From NCBI RefSeq assembly GCF_002078875.1, contig NC_034411.1:37550115-37614114 (forward strand): DNA of 64,000 nt, read 5' to 3'. A program made the position numbers and the translations under genes. This stretch comes from Numida meleagris. Lineage: Eukaryota; Chordata; Aves; Galliformes; Numididae. Below the pieces are notes generated by a model. That model made no database searches and was not told the DNA's origin. It saw only the letters and a program-made list of their open reading frames with translations. Below are positions 1 through 13,300 of this stretch, piece by piece (position 1 is the stretch's first letter; each line of letters begins with the position of its first letter).

Positions 1-925
1 TATTTCAGATTTATCCAGATGCTTTATCAACAGCAAGCATAGCCATCCAACCAATAAAATCACTAATATGGACAAAAGCCTGAAATATCAGTAACATTTC
101 TGTCAAAATTATTCTATGCTACTAGCCATGAATTTGACATAATACATATAGATTTTGCTGCCAGTTGTGCAAAATCTGAGAGGAACGTAGAAAAATCACA
201 GCTCTCTTAACTTGCCCTTCTTTGGGGCATATCAATCTGTTAACAACTATTTTGCTAAACACTCCATTTCTACACAAACAGAAAAAAGATCCTCTTAAAA
301 AATGTCAGTTAATGGGGAGCTGGCTTTTCTTTAAAGAATATTATTTTAGTCCTCTTGCAAAAAATTATCTAAAAAGATTTTTACCCATTAAAAAATTCAA
401 GGGAGTTTGCTGTTCCCATTTTTTAGCCAGAAAACAAAAAATTGCAAAAAACTTTTCAAGTATCTTCCACTTAAACATTTCTGAGAGGCAACTATAATCA
501 AACCAGATACACGGAGGGAAAAAGGAAAAAAAATGAAACACAGAAAAATTCAGGACAGAATGGAAGAGCAAGCTAGGACTATTAAACTGGTTTCCATTTT
601 GAAGACTACCAGGTTACATACATGTCTGAGTCTTTTCTATTTTAAAGGTTCATTTTGTATCTATTTAATATTCAGCATTTATTTTTATGCCAGAAACTGT
701 GTAGTAAGTAGTTACTGGGCCATAACTGTCTACTGAAAGAGTCCAAAGAATCCATTCCTATCTAGAATGTTATAGAGAACTGAATTTTCTATAACTGTGT
801 AAACTGTAAACTTTTAAATTAAATTTAAGTGAAATGAAACTAAACAAAATAAAATTTAATAATTGGACTTCTATGGCAAAGATGCAACATGCCAGTACAA
901 AGGACATGGTTTAATTTTTTGGTAG

Positions 926-998
926 TCCTGTGTGAAGCCAAAAGTTCGAACCAATGATCCTTTTTGGCGCCTTTCAACTTGGGATATTCTATGATCCT
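926..998 (+). mobile_element. CR1 LINE, short 3'-end remnant
   Basis: The stretch matches the typical CR1 3' end: a degenerate form of 'gagttggactcgatgatcc', then 'ctttcaacttgggat' and the terminal ATTCTATGAT. Only about 70 bp survive, and the copy is diverged. It lies antisense to RYR2 in intron 5. Confidence 0.75.
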
Positions 999-3900
999 CT
1001 GAAGCACACCACCAAAGTTTAAGCAAATTTCTAGTAGCATTCAAAAAATGAAATTTCAGAAGACACTGAAAATAAGACTTCCTGGAGGCAGATAAATTAT
1101 ATTTAAAACAATATTTTCTTTTACAAGTTCCTTGTAGACTCTTTACACAAAAAGCTTTCAAATATTTCAGACATTCATTCAAATTACTTTCACCTGCAAA
1201 CACAGATGACTTTCTTTCATGTCTATTAAATACCTCCTAAAATTATCCTGCACAGATTACTACAAGTAAATGTTCCACATTATCTATCATGAGTTTGATT
1301 TGCTTTGTGCTTTTAATTCAAAATATTCAGAGTCATTTCTAAGTTGGGCAATACATTCCCCTGAATAAAAGTAGGATGTAGAAAAATATATTTGGGTTCA
1401 AGGACTGAATCCATTAAATTTTTACAAGCTATGCCCACTCAGGAATATCAATTATATGAATGCTTTTCTTGGGATTTTATTCACCAATAATTTGAAAATT
1501 AGAGCATAATGATTTTGTACTCAGCAGTCATATGTACACGCATTATCATGTGACAAAATGAAACAGGTATTTCAGTGATGTTAATTCTCACAGTTGCAAC
1601 TGCACCACTATCGTTGCATTGCTACGCATGGGTCCATTCGTGAGAAGCTGCATCAAATTATTCAGTGTACACTAAACAAATGTTTTGGAGCCACTTGTGC
1701 TCCTGGCAATCTCACTTGTACTGAGAACTTTTTGTAATTAGTGAATACCTTTGACATCCAAAGAGATCTTTAGTCAAAAGGACATTACCTTTCTTTTCAA
1801 GAGAACAGCTTAATTTCTACTAGAGAAAAGATTTATTACATCAGTGAGTATACTACTGCAAACCAATGCTAATGCTTCTTTCTTCACATGTCCATACAAT
1901 CCCCAAAGGTATAAAAAATGATTTAAAAAAAAGCTAAGAGCTGCAGGGATATACCAGCAAAAGACAAAAATGTGAAAGCATGTTCCTTCAAACAGAAAGT
2001 AATTCCAATGCTTTGTGCATGCACAGACAAATCTTTTGCAACACTTACACTATTCAGAACTACAATGCCTGAGAAATGCACTTGCATCAATATGTGATAT
2101 TTCAGACAATTTTAGTCAACCAAGAAAGCAATTTAAACCATGAGCACTGAACGTGTCATAACAAAATAAGAACTTAAGTACACTCTTTAGAAAATCGAAC
2201 AAGGTAAAACAGTGAGTTGTTAAGAATTATCTAATTGTTTTTACTGTCTGGAAGACCTCCTTTCATGATGAACCTGTAACAGCAGAATGGAATTAGTGGT
2301 ATGTGCTGTAGGGAAAACGACATTAAAAAAATCAGATTGTAAGCAACTACAGTTTTGATAGAGTTAACAAAAAAGAAAGAAGTTAAAAAGAATAAAAATC
2401 AGTTGAACAATAAACTACAAGACATCAGTAGTAAGCCCTAAAAAATATCCAATCTATATAGTTGACAGCAGTGGTAAATTTCAACCAGTTTCTTTGCCTA
2501 GTATTTCCTCTGTGCCCTAGACTTAGCCAAATTAAACATTAGACCAAATGGTCCAGATGAAGCTTAGGGCCATTCAGTATTGCTCTGAATGGGTTTCCAA
2601 AAATACTACATAACCATTTCCATGGCACTGAAGTTTTATTACAGCTAAGAGTAGCTGCACAGTAAAGGAAGTAATATGCTTACCATTTTTCTTCACAAGT
2701 ATCTTCCAAGGCAAATATAGCAGGATAAAGTTAAAAGTCTCAAATATGACGTAAGTGCACAGTAGTAAAACAATGTCTTTTAAAGCATCAGGTATTTACA
2801 TTTCATTAAAATGGAGCAAGGCTCTGAAACAAAGCTTAAATTAATATTTTGTTTCCAAAGATAATTATGGAACATATTTCTGCATTGAATTTACTCTTGT
2901 CACAGATTTAAAATGCTAACAGCAGCTTAAATTGCAACATGTAGTAATGATGCAATGACTTAAAACATATCAACTTAGTATTTTAAATAAAGATATTGCA
3001 AATCTACTTTTAAGCATCAGCCTGACAAGTTTGAATGAGGGGAAAAGCTAACTGTTTCTAATGATTATGTTCAACTATTCTAACTAACTAAAAGCAGATG
3101 CTGGAGACAACACGTCAAACAGAGGACACCTTACACAGCCATAAAAACACTTACCAGAAAATGTGAAAATGTTATTATCTCCACCAAGGAAGTGTTCTAA
3201 GTCTTATGAAGCTATGTGGTATACATCCAACAAACATTTTTACGGCTATAAAAACCTCAGAACGAGGAAAAAAAACCCTCTAAATCTAGGCACTAGATTT
3301 AATAGCATAAGTAGAAGCATATAATTAAACTTAGAATATCTCACAATTTCCTGCTTTGAACTCGTATAGGGGTTGGTTGAACACCAACAAGATCATAAAA
3401 ATACCAAGCAGAAAACTGCAGCCACCACAGATGGAAGTCTCTCAAATTCCATTCTCTGGGTCTCGTGCGGGAGCTGTCACGTTCTCCATGCATGAGCAGT
3501 CAATACAATTTGAAATTATGTTTTGATCCATTAGCAAAAGAAATCAAATTGGAAATGAAGGTCTCATTACAAGGATTGGTTTGAAAAAATCATCAACCAT
3601 GCATTCTGAGTGAAAGTATGCTAGGCCCTGGTGTACATTCTTCCTAACCAGAATCTACCTGTGCCCAGAGATGCAAGACTGTTGACATCAATGCCTTTTA
3701 TTAAGAGCCAAATAAAACTTTTTTTTAAGTAGGAGACCAATACTAGCATGTGACCTCAACTGGTTCCCTAGAAAGAAAAGCATAATGTGAGGAATATGTA
3801 CTTTGTTCATATAAAATCACTTAAGATTGATATTTAAGCAAATGAAAGGATGCCATTTAGTAACCTGCAAGATGAAAGAAAAGCACTAAAAGATCTTGAG

Positions 3901-4375
3901 TTTAGATCTTGAAAGATTTTGAGTCCTCACTCAGGAGAACGAAACTTCCACAATGGCAGAATTAGCAATGAAGTGATAGAACCTGGATAGAGACTGAAAG
4001 GAATCAGGAGGAACGGGAAGGAAGGATGTTTCATTTTCTAAAAGCATCCTTGTGTGATTCTAGGCAAAAACCTTTGCATGATGCTCCAACCATTTCTGTA
4101 GAGGATACTCAAAATGATGCTTCCACAGGAATGTAAAAATAATTCATTCCATTATTAGAATGCATTTTTTAATCTATTATTGACCAATTTACCTAAAACC
4201 AGCAGTGAAGATCCAATCCTACAAGCTGACCAGAATCAGAGACCACCACAGGTAAGTGCCCTATGAGACTCCCCACAGTTATATCAGTGTCTAATGTTTT
4301 TCACACTGAATCAGCATAAGAGCTTTGTCCTGACACTAGGCAACAGCTAGCTGGAAAACAGAGAAAGTCTCCTTC

Positions 4376-4803
4376 ATGCAGTGCTACAGGCTTGGGGCAG
4401 AGTGGCTGGAGATCTGCATAGAGGAAAAGGATGTGAGGGTGTTGATCAATGCTGCGCTGAACATGAGCTAGCAGTGTGCCACAGCGGCCAAGAAGGCCAA
4501 CAGCATCCTAACTTGTATCAGTAATAGTACAGCCAGGAGGACCAGGGAAGTGATGATCTCCTTGTACTTGGCACTGCTGAGGCTGCACCTCGAGTACTGT
4601 GTTCAGTTCTGGGTCCCTCACTACAAGAAAGACATTGAGGCGCTAGAGCGTGTTCAGAGGACGGCGACGAAGCGGGTGAGGTGTCTGGAGCACAAGCTGA
4701 GCTAAAGTGGGATTGTTTAGTCTGTAGAAGAGGAATCTCAAGGGAGACCTTGATGCACTCTACAGCTCCCTGATAGGAGGTTGTGGTGAGGTCTAGACCA
4801 AAG
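4376..4803 (+). mobile_element. CR1 LINE fragment (C-terminal ORF2)
   Basis: Translated on the plus strand, this gives a broken copy of the CR1 ORF2 C-terminal region, with recognisable pieces [39 protein letters not shown] and ALERVQR. It is interrupted by stops and small indels. The usual 3' end with ATTCTATGAT repeats is missing, so the copy is truncated at both ends. It is antisense to the host gene. Confidence 0.88.
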
Positions 4804-7296
4804 AGTCTAGAAAACCCAAAGTGGTGGTGAAATCAGAATGTGTAGGAACAGTCTGAGTCACTATAGATTAGTCAGGCTAAACTAAACAATTCGCACTTGG
4901 AACAGCAATGCTAAGAAATAACATCTTCAGCAGCATTGGAGAACTTGAAAATGGTGCAAATATAAAAGACTGCAAACAAAGCTATGGAGTGTGAGCCAAA
5001 GAGTTTTCCATGTTCTCCTTGCTTACAGAAATATTTGTTTTCTTCAAAAATATTTGGAGAGAAGATGACAGAATTTCCAAAGTAACAACATCCAGACACA
5101 GACGCGGGGAATTCTTCTTCCATAAAAACATAAATGCTAATGAGACCCTTATGTAATTACTGTGTTCTTTGGACTGCCATTTCCAGAGGCTGGCACCAAA
5201 CCCATAGCATGCAGCTACTTAGAATTTAAAGATGTCAAGTGAATCAATTCACTGACACACAGCATTGTGCTAATGTATTCCTTCACCTCTCTCATCTCAA
5301 GTAACAGCAGTGCTGAAGGGCATATTCAACACCATTTAAAGCCTCTTTCCTTGTCTCACTGTAGCCTATATAACATGTTGAAAGGCAATAACAGGAAGTT
5401 TAATAAGGCATTATATACATACATTATGCTATACGTGTTGTAGTCTTCACACCTTTTAAATCACTATTTCATTATGCTACATTTATTCAAGGAATTCACT
5501 GCAAAACGGTAAGTGCTGCAAAAATTCAGGTATGGAGATAAGTATGGCTGATGGCTCTGCTGGTATCTGCTCTTCAATAAAGATGACCTCTGTGACACAC
5601 AAACAAAATCAAAAGACACTCCACACTTCTTTTTTGTACAGTTGGCACTTACCTCCTATTTTATAACATGCGAAGCCAAAGAACAGAAAAAGGAGCTACG
5701 ATAAAATGTAGGTTTTCAAAGTTTACCTTGATTTAAAAGTACAATGTGTAATTATACTTCATATAAATATCACCTGAACAAATTAACAGGCCAATAAAAA
5801 TCATGGGTATGTCTTACTCAGTTAAGAACACAGATACTTTACTACTTGCATTAAAAAGATTGGAATGATTGGTAATGATGACAAACATTTCTGCCAGCAT
5901 CATGCTAAATGATCTCAATTTCGATAATATTGACTTGTTGGAAGGCAGATTAATCATTCACATAATTAGAAACACTTCAGATGCACCTTGTGTTTAGCAT
6001 TTCCAGCACTACATTTATGTTTCCCTTTTCCAACAGTGATGAACTTCACATCAATGAAAAGCCAACACAGCAGTTAAAATAAATCAAAAATAAATAATAT
6101 TGATAATCTGTTTTGAGCTCTCTTTGTAAAACAAACATTTACATTCTGGCTGAGGTAACGCTTCCATTACAAACTCCTATTTTCAAGCACTTACAGCAAT
6201 TTAGGAAAAAATTACCCAAGAGAAAATTTATTGATTTCTCCCTTAGTCTAGTGAAGATTTCTCTTCCCACCACCTTCTCCTCTTTCTCTGCAGAGGAGAT
6301 GGATGAAATTATTTAAAATCTGCCTAGTTATTTTAGAGCTAAAAAGCGGAGGAGGGAGGCATTTTTCACAGGGTAAGGACTGTGGAAAAGCTTTTTCTGT
6401 TACTGTATGATACAAGGAATGTGAGTCATCCTTGTCACTTGAGAAGGAAGCTCACAGATAAAGAATAAGACAGACAACCAAGTGGGAAGAAAAGATGGAT
6501 CAGCAGAGGAGTCATATTAAGAGAACTCCTCTGACGTCATTAAATTCAGAGCCTGAAATAGCACTGCTTATCTAGCCCCAAATTCCTCCCCAGCTCAGAG
6601 TGACAATGAAGCAAGCAAGACATCACATATCACAGAAGTGGGGGCTCCTAAGGGATGAAAATCGTAAGCAAATCATTTTAGAAGGCAAAAAGTAAAAAGT
6701 GCATAACCGGCATATCTTGGATAAATCCCAGCCAACTATTCCAAATGTCAGTTATTTAGAACGCCTGGAATTTCTCCAAACTCCTTATCTTAGTTAAAAA
6801 GGGGGAAAAAAAAAAGTACAAGAAAAAAGAGAGAGAGGAAGCAGAGCTCCTGCTCACTGACCTGAGCCCCAGCAGGCTGCCCACTCACAACAGTAGTCTT
6901 GTCACGGAAGAAAGAGCATGCTGCCCCTGCTCTGCAAAATGCTCCAGTGTTTTACAGGGACTTCTGCTGCTTACTCATTGTCTCAAGATTGCTTGTTTAC
7001 CAGATAGTGTTTCATTCTCACAGAAAGAAAAAGGATGAATTGAGAACGACAGGTGCTGGCCCAGTGCTCTGTCTCCACGACACAGATGCCTGCCTTTGGG
7101 CCATCGCGATCTGAATAAGTCATAACCCCAATTCAAGCTAGAATCACTGCAGTTTCTAAATCCATACTTTTACAAAATTCAGTATGTTCTTTTTCAGCAA
7201 AGGGAAGTTGGATGCTGATGTGAAAAATAAGAATAATGAATTAAATGAAACTGGGAATTTACAGAAAATACAGTACTAAACGTTTAACTTGCTTAC

Positions 7297-7311
7297 CTTC
7301 ATCATAAATTT
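7297..7311 (-). CDS. RYR2: RYR2 exon 5, 15-nt microexon (codons 99-103)
   Basis: This five-codon microexon encodes KFMMK, which follows VDVEKW directly in RyR2. The acceptor is an unusually long pyrimidine tract (TTTTTTTCCCCTCTC) followed by ATGGCTCTACAG, with AG at 7312-7313. The donor is AAG|GTAAGC at 7296-7295. Both ends are phase 0. The peptide is short, so the call depends on an exact match, canonical splice sites and correct position after exon 4. The next exon, expected to begin with codons for TAQGGGHRTLLYG, was looked for between 1 and 7296 and is absent, so it lies to the left of the window. Confidence 0.92.
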
Positions 7312-10300
7312 CTGTAGAGCCATGAGAGGGGAAAAAAAGAGAAAATGTGAAATGAATATTTGCTTTTCAGGTGGTTAAAAATGGGATTTGTTTTCTCTAA
7401 AATAGTGAGTGGGATACACAGAACTACAAATCACAATTAAAAGGAACATTTATCATTGTAATTAGCATAATTATAGCTTGTGCTAGAAAGCAAAACAGCT
7501 GCTCAGAACAAGGCTTCATCTTTCTTTAATGCAAGATTTTTTTTCCTTTAAATAATACACTATATTAAATACTTATGGCTTAAAGATACAACGCAGTGCA
7601 GGCAAAATAGATGCCATACCTAATCATCTTTAAATACTGGTCTGCATAATAGTTCAATGCAAGTTATCAAGTCTTGCATTCAAAGAGCAGTGCTGGGAAG
7701 CAACACCACCACTGTAACAATATATAATATGCAAATACAGAGAAAGTTAGGAAAATGAAAATATTATTAATATTTCATGCATTTAATAAAAAAAATGAAG
7801 TGCCACATGACTGATGTCAGAAAATTACGGAAATGTTGGGGTTAATTTTCATTGAGGTGCTTAAGAGTAAAAGGAGAGGTTACTTGCAGTGATCCCACTT
7901 TCTCTGCAAAAGATCTATTGTTACCCTTTGCCCACTGACCTAATTAGTTCATGTTTTGATATCTGAAATTTTGAAGCTAGGGACTGAAGTCCAGCAGTAA
8001 ATCTCTATCTCACATGAAAAGAGTCTAAGTGAGTAGCCTCCAGAAAACACAGTGTGCTTTCACTTCATACAAGCTCTTAAAACAGTAACATCTGCTCTCA
8101 GAGATGCAAAATATGTTCTAGATAAAAATTAAATAAATGGGAAAAAAGAGTACAGTATAAAATAATGATGACAAAGTGGTGTTCTCCTTTGGAAAATCTT
8201 CACTAAATCTGGAATTTAGTGTTCAGGCATTTAGAAACAAATTGAGCAAAACTAAAGACTGGACACCTTGTCCACCATCTCTATAAAGTGATTATTTAAA
8301 GTATATACATAGATTTGCAGTAAGATCCTTTTGGGATTATTTTCCATCTCGTTTCTTGTCCCAGTACCTTGCTTGCTTTTAATAAGAGGCTCCAGAAGCT
8401 CAACAGAAGCCTTTGCTCTGCTGTGTACAGCACTCTAAGTGTATAAATGCATTAAAAGAGAAACCAGCTCATTACATAATTCTAATATAACCTTTCCTTT
8501 ATTCGTCAATATTGAATTTCACTTCCCATAAAGTTGTCTGTTTGTCAAGAAGAACATATTCATCAAAGACTCAAGCTTTTCTATTTGCTATTCATCGAAG
8601 AAATTTTGTCCTGAGAACTGTGCAACCACATCACTTTTCCATGTGACAAGTACATTAAGCAACAGTCCTTCTGTGGAACATCCTGTCTCTCTTTCAGTAA
8701 TTTAACTGCTTGATTCTAATCTCTTAACTAGCTTCATATTAACATGAATAGTTTACCTCTTTTCTTAATTACTGAAGTAACACAGGAGGATTTTATGCCA
8801 GATTTTTTTTGAAAGCCTGAATTAACAATTCATTCTCTTCTGTTAACATATTAAGTGAACTAATGCAAATGAAAGAGAGACAATAGTCATCTCTTAGTCG
8901 CTGCCATGTTATGTTCTTTAGAGTTACTCTGGCTCCTTAATAATTTTGAAGATCATTTACACGTTGTTCTTAAAGACAGAATGCACCACACCCTCAAGCT
9001 ACAAACCATGAGAGAGTGACAGTGAGTGAGGAAACTGCGAACATTTACTTATTTACCTAATGCCAAAAACATCAGGACAAAAAAACTCTCAGCCCGCTAG
9101 TATAAGAATGCTTTCTCTTCACAGTAAACACTTACATGCAAGTTATCACAACAGAACTGAAGTGAATGCCTCTATGAAGCTTCAAGATAAACTAGAGAAA
9201 TTACCTGTCATGAACTGGGCAGTAGCTGCCCAGCTATTGTCAGATGTACAGGACAGAGGGTTCCAGGTACTCCTGTTACATCCTTCTACAAGACAGCTCT
9301 CTCATGTTTTAAAATCAAATCCATTCCAGGGTGAAGTGTAACACATACTTTTAAAAACATTAACTTTCTCTTTGGGGGGAGGAAAAAAATAACCCCTAAA
9401 ACAAAATTACAGGTGTGCAACAGTGTTACACAGGACACTGCTCCAACTCACCTTCTACAGAGAAAAAACTTCCTTTCTGCTCCTCCATAATGCTCTTTAT
9501 TCCACAGAATGAATGAGCACATTGATCTCTCATATAACATTTGCAACTGAACGTGCTGTCAGTTTTCACACTTGAAAATTAATCAGAAAGAACAGCCTTA
9601 TGACTTGAAATTTCTTAGTATCATTCCAATATCCAGTACTCTTGAAAGGTTTTTTCACCAAAGACTGATACCAAAATGTTAAAATGATACAGACTAATAG
9701 TCACCAAGTACAACAAAGAATTGTGGTACGCTAGTCAACGATAATCAGCTAAAAGTAAAAGATCAAACTGTGATGACCCATTACTTTAGTTATACACAAA
9801 TCTCAGTCTGTGGAGCAGAACTACTGACAGCAACACTTGGTCATGTTCATGTTTGAAATTTTTGCATTATATAGACCCTTACAAACCATACGGATGTATG
9901 CAAAACCCAGCATGACATGCAATAAAAGAAACCTCAGTCTTAAGAATTAATAAGGATGTGATTTATCTGCACTATATGGTTTTCAGCTAGTCAAGGAAGA
10001 AAGGCATTTCTTAGATTAATCTGATTTATTAAGCTGTCGTTCTATTTAGGGTCAGAATAAATACAGAATAGAAGCTTCTGATTCTCCGTCTTAACTACAG
10101 TTATCAGCTTAAATAACTTGCTAATTCTACACTATCTACAGTGAACTCAAGAATACATTGTAGGCTCTCTACTGAGCACCTAGAAGATAAGGAGCAATGC
10201 AATAACTGGACTTCTGATGTCTTTTTGGAGTACAGATAAAAGCCTTTGTGTTGAACTCCATCATTCTGAAATCAATGCAAGTCTGATGACTGAAGTCATT

Positions 10301-13300
10301 AAAGATAGCATTATACCTCTATAACGATTTGTTAAAGAAATCAGAATGTGCTGTATTACATTAATACGTTTCTCTAACATTAAAATCTTCTCAAAAGTTA
10401 TCATGAAAGATACAACTACAAACCGAATCCAACTGACAACTGTATAACCCTATTCCAGTAACTCAAGTTTTCAGCTGCACATGCTATTTAATCCTTTGGG
10501 CACAAAAGATTGAGTGCTTAGTGTTACAGAAAAACCATACTCGCAGAGGAATGAAATTCTGAGCATTCAGTAGGAGGATTACATCCATGGTTTGCACCAT
10601 GACTTAGATAAATAATGAGCAAAGCTCCATTGGAGAGAAATAGTTACTTTAAGATGTCTTCAGTACCATTTGAAGTAACTCATTGCACACCCATGATTAT
10701 TAATCAGTATGATCTTCAATCTTTAGTTACCTAAGAAATTGAATATATTTTTTAAGAATTTTTTGTTCACACTGAGTTCTTTACCTAAAAAGAGATTTAT
10801 CATGTTTCTGAAGTTGTAAAATACACCATTTCTGCAAAAATATTTTATCTTCCTCAAAGAATTTGTGTTCAAACCTTAAATATGACAGTGTAGATGGAAG
10901 TCAACATGGTAAATCATTTATTTGTTCTCATACAGATCTCAAGGAAAAATTGAGAATGGGAGAAGATAGTCCTGTACGATGTTAAAATGAGCAATCATAG
11001 CAAATGTAGTGAATATGGAAATACTGTTTAAAAAACTACACCTACTGCTGTATTTTCAATTACAACTGCATTTCCAAACTTAGTATACTCTGTATTTTAG
11101 TAGATGCTAATTGCAGTGTAGGTCTAGTTCATACCATGTAGAGAAAGTGATACAAACATTTTTTTAAAACTTTATTCTTTCCACAGCAAAACTGTGTGTA
11201 AATCTGACCAAAGTTTCTTTTAATAGGATGGTAGCATTTATAACTACATATTAGGATTCCCTTGGTATTTCTCCCGCAGCTCATTTTACAGATCTGAGAA
11301 TTTCAAGCTGTGTTCCAGGTATCAATAGTACCACAAATTGAAGCTAAATGTCTACACTTTCAGCTTACATGTTTTCCATATTTTTGAATAGCTTTGTGTA
11401 AAAGTATAACATTTCTTTGTAAGCAAATTTCTACAGCAGTAGTACAAAAGAAATAACCTTTATACTAAGAGGTACTGAAAACTAACCTCAGCAGCTTAGT
11501 ATTAAACATAACATTGCTATTATGCTCTTTTCATATAGTCAGAAAACCCAAGAATGGAGGTGAAATTCATGTCAGAAGTGCTAACCAAAAGTCATCTAAG
11601 TAGTCAAATTGTATAATAGCCCCCAAAATCTGTAAATATTTGTATTAACAACACATCCTTAGTGTCCTCAAAAGAAACTTAAATAGCTTATTTGTGAGCA
11701 AGTGATTGAGTTCAGATGATGGAAAGAATGATGGATGCCATATGCCTAAAATCTAATCTAAAATCATGAAACCTGGAATGCTATACGCATCAGAAGTCAA
11801 TGGTTATATATCCAGGTAGAGGTCAATCACAAGTGTTGTTCCCCAGGGGCTTGTCTTGGGACTGGTATTCTTTAGCATCTTTATCAAGATGCCTTATCAA
11901 GACATGGGATTGAGTTCACCCTTCAGTAAGTTTGCAGATGACACTAAGCTGATCAGTGCAGCTGACACAATAGAAGGAAGGGACATCAACCAAAGGGACC
12001 TGGACAGGCTTTAGGAGTGGGCCCCCAAGAACCTAATGAGATTCAGCATGGCCAAGTGCAGGATGTTGCACATGGGTCAAGGCAACCCCAGATGTGTGCA
12101 GACTGGGAAAATAATTGATTAAGAATAGTCCTACAGATATGGACTTGAGCTGTATGAAAGGCTTGACATGAACCAGCAGCGTGTACTTGCAGCTCAGAAG
12201 GCCAACAGAATCCTGCGCTGCATCAAAAGAAGGTTGGCCAGCAGGGAGAGGGAGACAACTGTATGTACCGCTCTTCTATGCCCTCATGGTGGCCCACCTG
12301 GAGTACTGCCTCCAAACCTAGGCCACCAGCACAGAGATGTGGAGCCATTGGAGCAGGTCCAGAGGACGCCAACAAGATGGTTAGAGAGCACCTCTCCTAC
12401 AAAGAAAGGCTGAGAGAGCTGCGTTTGTTCACCCCAGAGAAGAGAAGCCTCCAGGGAGAACTCACTGTGGCCCTGCAGCACTTGGAGCTTAAAGACAGAA
12501 AGAAGATAATTTTTGCATGGTCTGATAAGGACAAGACAAAGGGGGAATTGTTTTAAACAAAAAGAGAAAAGATTTATATTAGATGTTAAGAAGAAATTTT
12601 TATTCAGAGGGTGGCGAGACATTGGAACAGGTTGCTCAGAGAAGCTGTGGATGCTCCATCCTTGGAGGTATTCAAGGCCAGGTTGGATGGGACACCAGGC
12701 AGTCTGAGCTGGTAGGTTGCAACCCCGCCCACAGCAGGGGGGTGGAACTGGATATTCCTTAAGGTCTCTTCTGACCCAAGCCATTCTATGGCTCTACGTT
12801 TGATTCTGTGCTGAAGCAGACCTATGGTCCTTCCAGACATACCAGGAGAGATACAACAGTTAAAAAACAGAAGTTCAAGGAATATCTCAAGCTCACTTAG
12901 TTCTTACCTAAAATAGCTTGAATACTCTCCTTCTTACAATGGAATAAAGGTTTAAGGACAAAATTAAAACAGTGATAGTAACTGAAGCAATGCACAGCTG
13001 AACTGGAGTAATTCACTCTAAAAATTTCACCAGCAGACTTTACAGGCTGGAACAGCCCAGAAGTGGATGAGTTAAGCTTAACTGCATGAAACTGCTTGTA
13101 GTAAGTTCAGTTACTTATTTGGTCACTAGTTTGGCATGAAGTTTGCTTAACTTATGCTCTGGGATTGGGCTTCAAGGTGTCCACAGGCATACAGGCGTAA
13201 GTGAGCAGACCTTGAACATTCTACACTGGAAGATGTCTTACGGAGAGTTGCACGTGTTAAAATGAAGTATTTAACCTCAGCGACCAGAAATCAGCTGTTG

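Larger units (their letters stand above)
1..7296 (-). other. RYR2: RYR2 intron 5 (partial)
   Basis: This is the 5' portion of the intron after the 15-nt exon, from donor GTAAGC at 7296 to the left edge. It contains a short CR1 3' end at 926-998 and a longer CR1 ORF2 fragment at 4376-4803. The rest is AT-rich, with no recognisable exon or RNA gene. Confidence 0.9.

Noticed and set aside
1..7296. RYR2 exon 6 (TAQGGGHRTLLYG...)
   Set aside because: I looked for the reverse complement of its codons and splice sites and found none, so it lies left of the window.
12284..12784. 166-codon minus-strand ORF
   Set aside because: It is the antisense shadow of the plus-strand CR1 at 11807-12808.
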